From assembly GCF_032681285.1 (NCBI RefSeq), contig NZ_CP136336.1, positions 3,211,001 to 3,275,000 of the forward strand: DNA of 64,000 nucleotides, given 5' to 3'. Within the stretch, counting starts at the first letter, position 1. The number at the start of each line of letters is the position of its first letter. A model generated the notes under the pieces. That model searched no databases and was not told the DNA's origin. It saw only the letters and a program-made list of their open reading frames with translations. A program made the position numbers and the translations under genes. The DNA is from Piscinibacter gummiphilus. Lineage in GTDB: Bacteria > Pseudomonadota > Gammaproteobacteria > Burkholderiales > Burkholderiaceae_C. This document shows, piece after piece, positions 18,119 through 28,917 of this stretch.

Positions 18119-18876
18119 GCCTTCAGGCCCGACAGCAAGGCACCCGAGTCCGTCATGAAGCCATACAGCAGCTTCACGTTGTATTCGGTGGCCTGCATGC
18201 AGAACGGCGGCGAGGTGGTGCCCACGCAGTCGCGCAGCATCAGCACGTCGTAGCCGAGGAAGCTCGCGTCTTCCAGCGTCGTCATCACGCACTGGTCGGC
18301 GTTCACGCCGGCGAAGAAGAGCGTGGTCAGGCCCATGTTGCGCAGGATGGAGTCCAGCTCGGTGTCCCAGAAGCCGCTGAAGCGGTGCTTGGTGACGTGG
18401 ATGTCCTGCTCGCCCGGATTCAGCTCGTCCACGATCTGCGCACCCCACGAGCCCTTCAGCAGGATCTCGGCGCCGCCGGGAATGCGCTCGCCGAGGCCGG
18501 CGCCCTCCCCGTCCTGCGTGTGCGCGTGCAGCAGCGAGGGGTGGATGTTGAGCAGGTCGCGGCGCACGCCCCAGTTGAGCCACACGATGGGCACCCCCTG
18601 CGCCCGCAGCGCGGGCACGAGCCGGCGCAGCGGCTCGATGGGGGCGCGGTCGGGCGTGATGTCGATGCCGCGGTAGTCGAGGTAGCCGCCTTTCGCGCAG
18701 AAGTCGTTCTGCATGTCGACGACGATCAGCGCGCTGCGGTTGGCGTCGACCGTCACCGCCTGCGGCTCGGCCGCAAGTTCGACCGGCCGCACCGGCCGGC
18801 GTTCGGCGCGCGTGAGGTCGCAGTGCGCGGCGCTCACGCGCCAGCGGTTGGCGAGGTGGGAACCCATCGGTTTCAT
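18115..18876 (-). CDS. isochorismatase-fold cysteine hydrolase (RutB-like), copy 1
   Basis: A 253-residue cysteine amidohydrolase with the full triad D54 (VVDMQNDF), K163 (TKHRFSGFW) and C196 (NADQCV). Close relatives include RutB (ureidoacrylate hydrolase), biuret hydrolase and N-carbamoylsarcosine amidohydrolase. All hydrolyse a carbamoyl or amide bond to release ammonia or carbamate. It is a paralogue of the product at 23468-24256, sharing the blocks DRAPIEPLR, GFWDT.LDSILRN and TTSPPFC. It starts 10 nt after the BMP binding-protein stop and overlaps the RidA gene. No RutA-type monooxygenase is present, so the canonical Rut pathway is not encoded here. Confidence 0.87.
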   Translation of the reverse strand: MKPMGSHLANRWRVSAAHCDLTRAERRPVRPVELAAEPQAVTVDANRSALIVVDMQNDFCAKGGYLDYRGIDITPDRAPIEPLRRLVPALRAQGVPIVWLNWGVRRDLLNIHPSLLHAHTQDGEGAGLGERIPGGAEILLKGSWGAQIVDELNPGEQDIHVTKHRFSGFWDTELDSILRNMGLTTLFFAGVNADQCVMTTLEDASFLGYDVLMLRDCVGTTSPPFCMQATEYNVKLLYGFMTDSGALLSGLKA

Positions 18877-18886
18877 GGCGGGCTCC

Positions 18887-19945
18887 TCACTGCACCGTGC
18901 CCACGACGCCCTTGACGAAGAAGTTCATGCTCTCCAGCTGCTCCATCGGCATGCGCGTGCCGGCCGGCAGGATGGCCTTGCCGTCCTGCCCGGTCATCGG
19001 GCCCGACCAGACGATGAACTTGTCCTTGAGGATGTCGTCCTTCTTCGCCAGCACGGTCTTGCGCACGCCCTCGGGCACGGCCGGGCCGAAGGGGTCGAGC
19101 ACCACGGTGCCGTCTTTCAGGTCGCCGCGCACGTGGCTCGGCTTCCACTTGCCGGCCTGGATCTCCTTCGTCAACTTGAGCATGGTCGGGCCCCAGTTCC
19201 ACGAGGCACCGGTGAGCACGGCCTTGGGTGCGAGCTTCGACACGTCCACATCCTTGCCCACCATGTAGATGCCGCGCTTCTCGGCGGTCTGCGCGATGGT
19301 CATCGGGCTGTCGACCTGCTCGCCGATCACGTCGATGCCGGCATCGGCGAGCGAGTTGGTGGCCTCGGCCTCCTTCGGGGGCTGCAGCCAGCCGCCGGTC
19401 CACACCACCGTGGTGGTGGCGTTCGGGTTCATGGCCTGCGCGCCCAGCGTGAAGGCGTTGATGGAGCGCACCACCTGCGGAATGGGAAACGCGGCGATGA
19501 AACCCAGCTTGCCGCTCTTGCTCACCGCACCGGCAGCCATGCCGGCGAGGTACATCGCGTCGTCGCTGTTGGCCCAGTAGGTGCCGACGTTGTCGCCGGT
19601 CTTCAGGCCACCGGCGTGCAGGAAGGCGACCTTGGGGTACTTCTTGCCGAGCGCGATGGCGTAGTCGAGGTAGCCGTAGCTGGTGGCGAAGATGATGCTC
19701 GCGCCGCCCTGCTTGATCATGCGCTCCATCACCTTCTCGACCTCGGCTGTCTCGGGGATGTTTTCCACATGCAGGGTCTTGGTGCCGGGGATGTTTTTCT
19801 CGACGAACTTGCGCCCAAGATCCATCGAGGTGTTGTAGCCGTAGTCCTTTTCGGGGCCGACGTAGATGTAGCCGATGGTGGCGGCGTGGGCGATGGCGGT
19901 GCCGGCGGCGAAGGCGAGCACGGCGAGGTGGCGAAGCAGTTTCAT
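18887..19945 (-). CDS. BMP-family ABC transporter substrate-binding protein
   Basis: A 352-residue periplasmic binding protein with signal peptide MKLLRHLAVLAFAAGTAIAH (cleavage after AHA). The BMP/PnrA-type fold starts with IGYIYVGPEKDYGYN and contains the hinge motif SYGYLDYAIALGKKYPKVAF, shortened. Such proteins bind purine nucleosides or related heterocycles. Ribosome site aggaggga precedes the ATG by 7 nt. It belongs with the two permeases and duplicated ATPase upstream. The adjacent hydrolase and RidA genes suggest the imported compound is then opened or deaminated. Confidence 0.92.
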   Translation of the reverse strand: MKLLRHLAVLAFAAGTAIAHAATIGYIYVGPEKDYGYNTSMDLGRKFVEKNIPGTKTLHVENIPETAEVEKVMERMIKQGGASIIFATSYGYLDYAIALGKKYPKVAFLHAGGLKTGDNVGTYWANSDDAMYLAGMAAGAVSKSGKLGFIAAFPIPQVVRSINAFTLGAQAMNPNATTTVVWTGGWLQPPKEAEATNSLADAGIDVIGEQVDSPMTIAQTAEKRGIYMVGKDVDVSKLAPKAVLTGASWNWGPTMLKLTKEIQAGKWKPSHVRGDLKDGTVVLDPFGPAVPEGVRKTVLAKKDDILKDKFIVWSGPMTGQDGKAILPAGTRMPMEQLESMNFFVKGVVGTVQ

Positions 19946-19992
19946 GGGGCGGTCCCTCCTGGGGTTGACGAAAGGTGATCGGGCAAGAGCGG

Positions 19993-20865
19993 TCATCGGG
20001 CGAAGACAGCACGCAGGGCCTCGGGCCCGCCGCCGCCCTTGAGGCGCGCGCAGGTGACGGCGAAGACGACGAGGCTTGCGAGGTAGGGCAGCGTGTGCAG
20101 CAGGTGCGCCGGCACCGCGCTGCCGCCGGCCTGCAGCCGCAGCGACAACGCTTCGGCCAGACCGAACAAGAGCGCGGCCGGCAGCGTGAGCCAGGGGTTC
20201 CAGCGCGCGACGATCACCAGCCCCACCGCGATCAGGCCGCGGCCAGCCGTCATGCCTTCGGCCCAGGTGCGCGTGTGGTCGATGGAGAGCGCGGCGCCGC
20301 CCAGGCCCGAGAGCACACCCCCGGCCGCGATGCCGGCGACGATCACCTTCCACGGCGTGATGCCGGCGGCGCTCGCCGCCGGAGGCGACTCGCCGACCGC
20401 GCGCCACACAAGGCCGGTGCGGGTGCCGTAAAGCCAGAGCCCGATCAGCGGCACGAGTGCGACCGCGAGCCACAGCGTGGGCGTCGTGCCACCAGCACCG
20501 AGCGCGAAGCCTTCGATGCGCAGGCCGACGAGGCCGCTGCCGGCATACGCACTGACGCCGAAGCCGAGCATCAGCACCGCGAGGCCACTCGCGAACTGGT
20601 CGGCGCGTGCGGCCACCGTCAGCAAGGCATACACCGCCGACAGCAAGGCACCCGCCGCCGCGCCGGCCACCATGCCCAGCCAGGGCTGGCCGCTCACGGC
20701 AGTGACGCCGTAGCCTGCCACCGCGCCGACCAGCATCTGCCCTTCCACCCCGAGGTTGATGCGGCCCACGCGCTGCGTGAGGCACTCGCCCAGCAGCACC
20801 AGCAGCAACGGCGCGGCGCTGCGCAAGGCCGAGACCGGCAAGCCCTGGAGCAGGGTGTCAGCCAC
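19993..20865 (-). CDS. ABC transporter permease (BMP/nucleoside type, YufQ/NupQ-like)
   Basis: A permease of 290 residues with about eight to ten helices and the family signature GRINLGVEGQMLVGA near the N-terminus. The GTG at 20865 is chosen as start because a strong ribosome site (gggagg, 5 nt spacer) precedes it and it overlaps the upstream stop by 8 nt. The ATG at 20889 is the alternative. It forms the transmembrane half with the permease at 20858-21859. Confidence 0.88.
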   Translation of the reverse strand: MADTLLQGLPVSALRSAAPLLLVLLGECLTQRVGRINLGVEGQMLVGAVAGYGVTAVSGQPWLGMVAGAAAGALLSAVYALLTVAARADQFASGLAVLMLGFGVSAYAGSGLVGLRIEGFALGAGGTTPTLWLAVALVPLIGLWLYGTRTGLVWRAVGESPPAASAAGITPWKVIVAGIAAGGVLSGLGGAALSIDHTRTWAEGMTAGRGLIAVGLVIVARWNPWLTLPAALLFGLAEALSLRLQAGGSAVPAHLLHTLPYLASLVVFAVTCARLKGGGGPEALRAVFAR

Positions 20866-21859
20866 CGGCGCCTCCCTTTTTCCAGGCACCCGCGCCGAGC
20901 ATCGCGACGAACATCAGCCCCTGCACCACCAGCACCGCCGACGAGGGCACGCTGGTCATCATCTGCAGCCCGTCACCCGCGGCGAGCAGGCCACCGACCA
21001 GGAGCGCGAGCGCCATCGCCGGCAGCACACGATTGCCGGCCAGCCACGCGACCAGGAATCCCGACAGGCCCGCGCCATTGGCGAACGAGGCTTGCAGGCG
21101 GCCCTGCACGGAAGAGGTCTCGGCGATGCCCGCCAGCCCCGCGAGGGCGCCACCGATCACCATCGTCAACAACACCTGGCGCGTGACGCTCAAGCCTGCG
21201 AGCGGCGCGAGGCGCGGGTTGCTGCGCAGCACGTCCAGCACCAGGCCCCAGCGGCTGCGGGTGAAGAGCAGGTGCAGCGCGATGCCGAGCACCAGCGCCA
21301 CCAGCAGCCCCACATGCACCCGGCTCTCGCCCAGCAGCGGCAGGCGCGCGGCCTCGGTGAAGTCGATGCTCGCCGGCCAGCCCTGGCTCTGCGGGTTCTT
21401 CCAGGGGCCGTAGACCAGCCAGGTGACGAGCAACGCCGCCACGTAGTTCAGCATGAGCGTGGAGATCGTCTCGTTCACGTCGGCCACCACACGCAGCAGC
21501 GCCGGCACCAGGGCCCACACCGCACCGCCGATCACACCGCCCAGCAGCACCAGCGACAGGCTGGAAGGCGCGAGCAGCATTGCGCCGGTGCCGGCCAGCG
21601 CGCCGAAGTAGAGCTGGCCCTCGGCACCGACCGACACCAGCCCGAGGCGCGCCGGCACCAGCGTGGCCAGCGCGCACAGGAGGATGGGCGTGGCACGCAG
21701 CAGCGATTCGCCGACCGCGTAACCGCTGCCGACACTCGCCTGCGCAATGGCCACGAGCATGTCGATCGGTCCGCGGCCGATCAGCAGGAAGAAGGCGCCA
21801 GCGAGCGCGGCGAATCCGCCCAGGGCGATGGCGCTGCGGTGAAGGCGCGCGGCGTTCAT
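20858..21859 (-). CDS. ABC transporter permease (BMP/nucleoside type, YufP/NupP-like)
   Basis: A 333-residue permease with about nine helices. The pattern RLGLVSVGAEGQLYFGALAG near residue 70 is the branched-chain/nucleoside permease signature. WLVYGPWKNPQSQGWP lies in the periplasmic loop, as in the YufP group. The start ATG at 21859 overlaps the ATPase stop (ATGA). The frame continues open upstream through the ATPase gene, which is a shadow. It is co-transcribed with the rest of the nucleoside-type importer. Confidence 0.88.
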   Translation of the reverse strand: MNAARLHRSAIALGGFAALAGAFFLLIGRGPIDMLVAIAQASVGSGYAVGESLLRATPILLCALATLVPARLGLVSVGAEGQLYFGALAGTGAMLLAPSSLSLVLLGGVIGGAVWALVPALLRVVADVNETISTLMLNYVAALLVTWLVYGPWKNPQSQGWPASIDFTEAARLPLLGESRVHVGLLVALVLGIALHLLFTRSRWGLVLDVLRSNPRLAPLAGLSVTRQVLLTMVIGGALAGLAGIAETSSVQGRLQASFANGAGLSGFLVAWLAGNRVLPAMALALLVGGLLAAGDGLQMMTSVPSSAVLVVQGLMFVAMLGAGAWKKGGAGG

Positions 21860-23334
21860 GCGGCCACCTGCCCGGCCATGCGCGCACCCAGCTCGGCCGG
21901 TGTCGCCTGGGCCGCGTCGAACAGCGCGATCACGCGGCCCTCGAACATCACCGCGATGCGGTGCGCGTGCCGCAGCAGATCGTCGAGGTCTTCGCTGATC
22001 CACAGGACGGCGCTGCCGCTGCGCGCCAGGCCGAACAGCGCGTCGTAGACCTGCGCTGTGGCGGAGACGTCGAGGCCCATCGTCGGATAGCACGCGACGA
22101 CAGCGGCAGGTGCATCGGCCAGCTCACGCGCCGCCACCAGCTTCTGCAGGTTGCCACCGGACAGGTGGCCGGCCAGCGCCTGCGGTTCGGCCGGCCGCAC
22201 ACCGAAGCGCGCGATGAGCGGCACCGCACGCAGCGCCAGCTCGGCACGCGAGGGCATGAAAGGCAAGGTGTTGATGCGCTTCAGCGCAAGGTTCAGCGCC
22301 AGCGTGAGCTCGGGGGCCACTGCGTTGCGCAGCGGCTCGGGGGCGATGTAGCCCAGTTGCGGCGTCGGCTCCGGCGCGAGCCGCGGTGCCCGCAGGCGAT
22401 GACCATCGAGGATCACCTCGCCGGCCGCCAAGGGCAGCGCACCCGCGATGGCCTCCGCCAGCTCCGTCTGCCCGCTGCCCGACATGCCGGCGATGCCCAG
22501 CACTTCGCCGGCGCGCACGATGAGGTCCACCCCACGCGCCACGCCTGCCGACACACCGCGCAGTTCGAGCCGCACGGCCGCGTTGGCGGCAGGCGCATGC
22601 GGCGCCCGCACCGCAGGCGGGGCGCGGCCGACCATCCACTCGACGATCTGCGCATCGCCCGCGTCCTGCGCATCCGCCTGCGCCACCACCCTCCCGGCGC
22701 GCATCACCGCCACCCGGTCGGCGCAGGCGCGCACGTCGGCGAGCTTGTGGCTGATGAGCACGACCGCGAGCCCACGCGCCGTGAGATTGCGGATCAGGCC
22801 CCACAGCCGCTCGGCTTCCGACGGCGTGAGCACCGCGCTCGGTTCGTCGAACACCACGCAGCGGGCATCGCGCAGCAGCACCTTCGCGAGTTCGACCAGC
22901 TGCATCTGGCCCACTGGCAACTGGCCCACACAGGCATCGGGGTCGACACCTGGCGCGATAGTCTTCAGGTGTGCATCGATCGCCGCCAGCCGTGATGCGC
23001 GCATGCCAATCCACCAGGGCGCGGCCGGCTGCACGAGCACCAGGTTCTCGCGCACGGTCAAGGCCGGCACCAGACTGAACTGCTGGAACACCATGCCGAT
23101 GCCGAGCGCCATCGCATGACGAGGCGAAGTGATCGCGTGCGCTTTGCTGTCGATCTCGATGCGGCCGGCATCGGGCAGGTGCACGCCGTAGAGCATCTTC
23201 ATCAGCGTGCTCTTGCCCGCACCGTTTTCGCCGAGCAGGGCCAGCACTTCGCCTGGGCGGATCTCGAGCGTCGCATCGTCGACAGCGCAGAGCGTGCCGA
23301 AGCGTTTGGTGAGGCCGACGAGCTTCAGGTGCAT
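21856..23334 (-). CDS. ABC transporter ATP-binding protein, duplicated (YufO/NupO-like)
   Basis: A 492-residue protein with two ABC domains. The first has an intact Walker A GENGAGKST and Walker B RCVVFDEPSAVLTP, with a weakened signature (LPVGQMQLVE). The second has a divergent Walker A (GMSGSGQTEL, no lysine) but a good signature LSGGNLQK. This asymmetry is normal for the sugar/nucleoside RbsA/YufO group, so only one site is expected to hydrolyse ATP efficiently. It is the first gene of the minus-strand operon and is divergent from the cysteine hydrolase at 23468 across 133 bp that should contain both promoters. Confidence 0.9.
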   Translation of the reverse strand: MHLKLVGLTKRFGTLCAVDDATLEIRPGEVLALLGENGAGKSTLMKMLYGVHLPDAGRIEIDSKAHAITSPRHAMALGIGMVFQQFSLVPALTVRENLVLVQPAAPWWIGMRASRLAAIDAHLKTIAPGVDPDACVGQLPVGQMQLVELAKVLLRDARCVVFDEPSAVLTPSEAERLWGLIRNLTARGLAVVLISHKLADVRACADRVAVMRAGRVVAQADAQDAGDAQIVEWMVGRAPPAVRAPHAPAANAAVRLELRGVSAGVARGVDLIVRAGEVLGIAGMSGSGQTELAEAIAGALPLAAGEVILDGHRLRAPRLAPEPTPQLGYIAPEPLRNAVAPELTLALNLALKRINTLPFMPSRAELALRAVPLIARFGVRPAEPQALAGHLSGGNLQKLVAARELADAPAAVVACYPTMGLDVSATAQVYDALFGLARSGSAVLWISEDLDDLLRHAHRIAVMFEGRVIALFDAAQATPAELGARMAGQVAA

Positions 23335-23467
23335 GGCTGCACTCTAGAAACGACGCCTCGGGGCGGACATCAGGCCGCGCGTGGTTTCGGGGTAGTGGAT
23401 TCCGTGATGTCGACGCCAGCGCACGCAATTTGCATGGCCGAACTCACACCCACATCCAGGAGCCCTC

Positions 23468-24256
23468 ATGGCGCATCGCACGACAGACACCCCAGGCGCG
23501 CTCGGCGTCTTTGCCAACACGCACTGGATCGCCTCGCCCGAAGAGGTCGACTTCGCGCCCGCCCCCGCGCCTCAGCGACGCTTGCGGCTGAACGCAGAGC
23601 CGCAACGGGTCGTGCTGGACCTGCAGCGCACCGCCATCCTCGTGATCGACATGCAGAACGACTTCTGCTCGCCGGGCGGCTGGGTGGAACACATCGGTGG
23701 TGACCCCCTACCCGACCGCGCACCGATCGAGCCGCTGCGCCAGCTGCTGCCGGCGCTGCGCGCCGCCGAGGTGCCGGTCGTGTGGGTCAACTGGGGCAAC
23801 CGGCCCGACCTGGCCAACATGCCGCCCAATCAGATCCACCTCTACAAGCCGCACGGGCACGGCATCGGGCTGGGCGACCCCTTGCCGGGCAGCGGCGCGC
23901 GTGTGCTGGAGAAAGGATCGTGGGCGGCGGCCGTCGTCGACGAACTCAAGCCGGTGGCGGGCGACATCGAGGTCGACAAGCACCGCATCAGCGGCTTCTG
24001 GGACACGCCGCTCGACAGCATCCTGCGCAACCTCGGCGTTCGCACACTGCTCTTTGCCGGCGTCAACACCGACCAGTGCGTGCTGCACTCCCTGACCGAC
24101 GCCAACTTCCTCGGCTACGGCTGCGTGCTGCTGTCGGACTGCTGCGCCACCACGTCGCCACCCTTCTGCACCGAGGCGACGCTTTGGAACGTCAAGAAGT
24201 GCTTCGGGTTCGTGAGCGATTCGCGGCGGGTCCTGGAGGCGCTCGCGGCGGCGTGA
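23468..24256 (+). CDS. isochorismatase-fold cysteine hydrolase, copy 2
   Basis: A 262-residue paralogue of the hydrolase at 18115-18876, with triad D61 (VIDMQNDF), K171 (DKHRISGFW) and C204 (NTDQCV). Much of the sequence, including DRAPIEPLR and LDSILRNLG, is shared with copy 1. The N-terminal 45 residues are different and proline-rich. It is transcribed away from the transporter operon. Two related but diverged hydrolases flanking one importer suggest two successive amide cleavages, or one alternative isoenzyme. Which is the case cannot be told from sequence. Confidence 0.87.
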   Translation: MAHRTTDTPGALGVFANTHWIASPEEVDFAPAPAPQRRLRLNAEPQRVVLDLQRTAILVIDMQNDFCSPGGWVEHIGGDPLPDRAPIEPLRQLLPALRAAEVPVVWVNWGNRPDLANMPPNQIHLYKPHGHGIGLGDPLPGSGARVLEKGSWAAAVVDELKPVAGDIEVDKHRISGFWDTPLDSILRNLGVRTLLFAGVNTDQCVLHSLTDANFLGYGCVLLSDCCATTSPPFCTEATLWNVKKCFGFVSDSRRVLEALAAA

Positions 24257-24265
24257 GGCCTCAGG

Positions 24266-25870
24266 TCACTCCCACTCGATGGTGGCTGGCGGCTTGCTCG
24301 ACACGTCGTAGGTCACGCGGTTGATGCCGCGCACCTCGTTGATGATGCGGCCCGACACCCTCTTGAGCAAGCTGTAGGGCAGCTCGGCCCAGTCGGCGGT
24401 CATGAAGTCGCTGGTCTGCACCGAGCGCAACGCCACCACGTAGTCGTAAGTGCGGCCGTCGCCCATCACGCCCACGCTCTTGACGGGCAGGAAGACGGTG
24501 AAGGCCTGACTCGTGAGGTCGTACCAGCTCTTGCCACTGGCGGGGTCGATGGCGGCGCGCAGCTCTTCGATGAAGATCGCATCGGCACGGCGCAGCAGGT
24601 CGGCATATTCCTTCTTCACTTCGCCGAGGATGCGCACGCCGAGGCCTGGGCCGGGGAACGGGTGGCGGTAGACCATGTCGTGCGGCAGGCCGAGCGCCAC
24701 GCCCAGCTCGCGCACTTCGTCCTTGAAGAGTTCGCGCAGCGGCTCCAGGAGCTTCAGGCCCAACTGCTCGGGCAGGCCGCCCACGTTGTGGTGGCTCTTG
24801 ATGGTGGTGGCCTTCTTGGTCTTGGTGCCGCCGCTTTCCACCACGTCGGGGTAGATCGTGCCTTGGGCGAGGAAGGTCGCGCCTTTGTGGCCCTGCCCGC
24901 TTGCCTTGAGCTTCTCGGCCTCGGCCTTGAAGACGTCGACGAAGAGCTTGCCGATGATCTTGCGCTTCTGCTCGGGCTCGGGCTTGCCGGCGAGTTCACC
25001 CAGGAAGAGATCGCTGGCGTCGACGCGGATGACCTTCGCGTGCAGCTTGCCGGCGAACATGTCCATCACCATGTCGCCCTCGTTCAGGCGCAGGAGGCCA
25101 TGGTCGACGAACACGCAGGTGAGCTGGTCGCCGATGGCGCGGTGGATCAGCGCCGCGGCCACGCTCGAATCGACACCGCCCGACAGGCCGAGGATCACCT
25201 CTTCGCTGCCAACCTGCTCGCGGATGCGCGCCACGGCTTCTTCGATGTAGTTGCCCATGACCCAGTCGGGCTTGGCGCCGCAGATGTCGAGCACGAAGCG
25301 GTTGAGCAGGTCGCGGCCCTTCACGGTGTGCGTGACTTCGGGGTGGAACTGCACCGCGTAGTAGCCGCGCGACTCGTCGGCCATGCCGGCGATCGGGCAG
25401 CTGGGGGTCGAGGCCATCAGCTTGAAGCCGGGCGGCAGCTTGGTGACCTTGTCGCCGTGGCTCATCCACACCTTGAGCATGCCGTGGCCTTCGGTGGTGG
25501 AAAAGTCTTCGATGCCCTGCAGCAGCCTGGTGTGGCCGTGGGCGCGAACCTCGGCATAGCCGAACTCGCGGTGCGTGCTGGCCTCGACCTCGCCGCCCTG
25601 CTGCACCGTCATCGTGAACATGCCGTAGCAGATGCCAAGCACCGGCACGCCCAGGTCCCACACCGCCTGCGGGGCGCGCAGCTCGTGGTCCTCATACGTG
25701 CTGGCGTGGCTGCCGGAGAGGATGATCCCCTTCGGCTTGAACTCACGGATGAATTCGTCGCTCACGTCGTTGGGGTGGATCTCGCTGTAGACGTGAGCTT
25801 CACGCACACGGCGGGCGATGAGCTGGGTGACCTGGGAGCCGAAGTCGAGGATGAGGATCTTGTCGTGCAT
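24266..25870 (-). CDS. guaA: GMP synthase (glutamine-hydrolysing)
   Basis: A 534-residue enzyme converting XMP to GMP using glutamine and ATP. The class I amidotransferase domain (about 1-195) has the nucleophile C81 in GICYGM and the HPE motif in VQFHPEVTH. The ATP-pyrophosphatase P-loop is LSGGVDSS near 230, and the C-terminal dimerisation domain ends in KPPATIEWE. Full length. It is the third gene of guaB-MFS-guaA, 23 nt after the MFS gene, and converges on the hydrolase gene with a 9-bp gap that shows no terminator. Confidence 0.97.
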   Translation of the reverse strand: MHDKILILDFGSQVTQLIARRVREAHVYSEIHPNDVSDEFIREFKPKGIILSGSHASTYEDHELRAPQAVWDLGVPVLGICYGMFTMTVQQGGEVEASTHREFGYAEVRAHGHTRLLQGIEDFSTTEGHGMLKVWMSHGDKVTKLPPGFKLMASTPSCPIAGMADESRGYYAVQFHPEVTHTVKGRDLLNRFVLDICGAKPDWVMGNYIEEAVARIREQVGSEEVILGLSGGVDSSVAAALIHRAIGDQLTCVFVDHGLLRLNEGDMVMDMFAGKLHAKVIRVDASDLFLGELAGKPEPEQKRKIIGKLFVDVFKAEAEKLKASGQGHKGATFLAQGTIYPDVVESGGTKTKKATTIKSHHNVGGLPEQLGLKLLEPLRELFKDEVRELGVALGLPHDMVYRHPFPGPGLGVRILGEVKKEYADLLRRADAIFIEELRAAIDPASGKSWYDLTSQAFTVFLPVKSVGVMGDGRTYDYVVALRSVQTSDFMTADWAELPYSLLKRVSGRIINEVRGINRVTYDVSSKPPATIEWE

Positions 25871-25893
25871 GGTGCGGGCTCGGGTGTGGAGGC

Positions 25894-27159
25894 TCAGACG
25901 TTCGGTTGCGGTGCCGGCTCAGCCGGCCGGCGCGAGAAATGCCACAGCGCGACCGCCGTGGACGAGGCCATCAGGACGGCGCAGAAGAAGAACGGCGCAC
26001 CGGCCCGCCAATCGCTCGGCGGCAGGTGCGACACCGCGCCGAGCAGCGAGGTGCCGATGACCGGGCCGATGATGAACATGAGGCTGGTCAGCGCTGCCAC
26101 CGCGCCCATGGTGCGGCCCTGCGTGGTGGCATCGGCCGCGTTGGAGACGAGCGACTGCATCGACGCCTGCACTGTGAAGCCGAAGAGATTGAGTGCCATC
26201 ACCGCGTACATCATCCAGCCCTGCGTCGCCAGCGCCCACAGCACGTAGCAGCAGGTGGCCGAGATGAGGCCCATCGTCGCGAGGCGGCGCGCACCGAAGC
26301 GCGCCAGCAGCCGCTTGAGCAGCACGCCTTGCACCAGCACCGACAGCACGCCCACCGCAAAGAGCGACCAGCCGTTCTCCAGCGGCCCCCAGCCGAAGCG
26401 GAAGCCGGTGTAGAGCACCCACGAGCTGCGCAGGATGGAATCGGTGAGCGCACCGAAGGCCACCACCAGCACGAGGATGCCCACGCCTTCGAGCTTGCTC
26501 AGCTGGGTGAGCGCCTGGATCGGGTTGAGGGCACCCCAGGTCAGCGGCTTGCGGTACTGCACGGCCAGCGACTCGGGCAGCACGAAGTAGCCATAGACGA
26601 GGTTGAGCAACGCCAGCACGCCCGAGGCATAGAACGGCAGGTGGATGTCGATGGCACCCAGCAGGCCGCCCATCACCGGCCCGAGGATGAAGCCGAGCCC
26701 GAACATGGCGCCGACCTGGCCGAAGCGGCGAGCCCGGTCTTCGGGCGTGGTGATGTCGGCAACATAGGCGTTGGCGATGCTCACGTTGGCCTGAAGAGCG
26801 CCGCTCACCAGGCGGATGGCCACCAGCTGCCCGAGCGTGGCGGCCAGCGCCGTGCCGAAGTAGCTGAACGCGAAGCCGCAGAAACCCAGCAGCAGCACAG
26901 GCCGGCGGCCGTAGCGGTCCGACAGCGCGCCGAGCACTGGTGCGCTGAAGAAGTTGGCCACGCCGAAGGTGAACATGATCGCCCCGAACCAGAACGCCTG
27001 CTCCGCGCGGTCGCTGGTGAAGCGGCCCACGAGCTCGGGCAGCACGGGGATGATCAGGCCGATCGACACCATGTCGATCAGCACCGTCAGCAGGATGAAG
27101 CGCATCGCCGCGGGGCGGTCCGCGGCGATGGGCGGCTGGTTCAGAGAAGAATCGGTCAC
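25894..27159 (-). CDS. MFS transporter, TCR/Tet-like
   Basis: A 421-residue 12-helix major facilitator. The first-loop motif is [14 protein letters not shown] near residue 72 and the early helices start [20 protein letters not shown]. Both match the DHA1 TCR/Tet group of drug exporters. It is placed between guaB and guaA in the same direction. Export of a purine analogue, or simple hitch-hiking in the operon, are both possible. The substrate is not predictable. Confidence 0.88.
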   Translation of the reverse strand: MTDSSLNQPPIAADRPAAMRFILLTVLIDMVSIGLIIPVLPELVGRFTSDRAEQAFWFGAIMFTFGVANFFSAPVLGALSDRYGRRPVLLLGFCGFAFSYFGTALAATLGQLVAIRLVSGALQANVSIANAYVADITTPEDRARRFGQVGAMFGLGFILGPVMGGLLGAIDIHLPFYASGVLALLNLVYGYFVLPESLAVQYRKPLTWGALNPIQALTQLSKLEGVGILVLVVAFGALTDSILRSSWVLYTGFRFGWGPLENGWSLFAVGVLSVLVQGVLLKRLLARFGARRLATMGLISATCCYVLWALATQGWMMYAVMALNLFGFTVQASMQSLVSNAADATTQGRTMGAVAALTSLMFIIGPVIGTSLLGAVSHLPPSDWRAGAPFFFCAVLMASSTAVALWHFSRRPAEPAPQPNV

Positions 27160-27193
27160 TCGGGATTCACTTCACAGCAAGTCGGCAGGGAGC

Positions 27194-27274
27194 GGCGGGC
27201 CGAGCGCCGGGCCGCTCCCAAGCCGGCCCGCATCCCCTCGGGGGATCGGTCGGCGTACCCGCCGGCCGAGGGGC
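27194..27274 (-). repeat. 81-bp structured intergenic repeat, copy B
   Basis: This is the inverted second copy of the element at 11502-11582. It begins five bases after the guaB stop codon in the direction of transcription and ends before the MFS gene. The inner hairpin reads CCGGCG-GGTA-CGCCGA against CCGATG-GGTA-CATCGG in copy A. Paired changes keep the stem, which argues for a selected structure rather than leftover homology. Relative to transcription its orientation is opposite to copy A. Confidence 0.85.
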
Positions 27275-27279
27275 TTCAT

Positions 27280-28779
<1,500 letters not shown>

Positions 28780-28804
28780 TCATTGCTGACTGATTCCCCC
28801 CTAA

Positions 28805-28838
28805 GAACCGGACTTGCGACTTTCACCGCATCCGGCTC
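28805..28838 (-). ncRNA. group II intron domain V
   Basis: The 34-nt hairpin has arms GAGCCGGATGCGG and TCGCAAGTCCGGTTC around a GAAA-type tetraloop. The AGC catalytic triad lies in the 5' arm, and there is a two-base bulge on the 3' arm. This is nearly the textbook IIB domain V and is the most conserved part of the ribozyme. It lies between the reverse transcriptase stop and domain VI, as expected for an intact intron. Confidence 0.92.
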
Positions 28839-28917
28839 AAGCACAACATATGTGCGGGCTAGGGGAGCACGTGATTGTATCAGTCACCCCTGACTTACGT
28901 TTTCCCGCACCTAAGCC

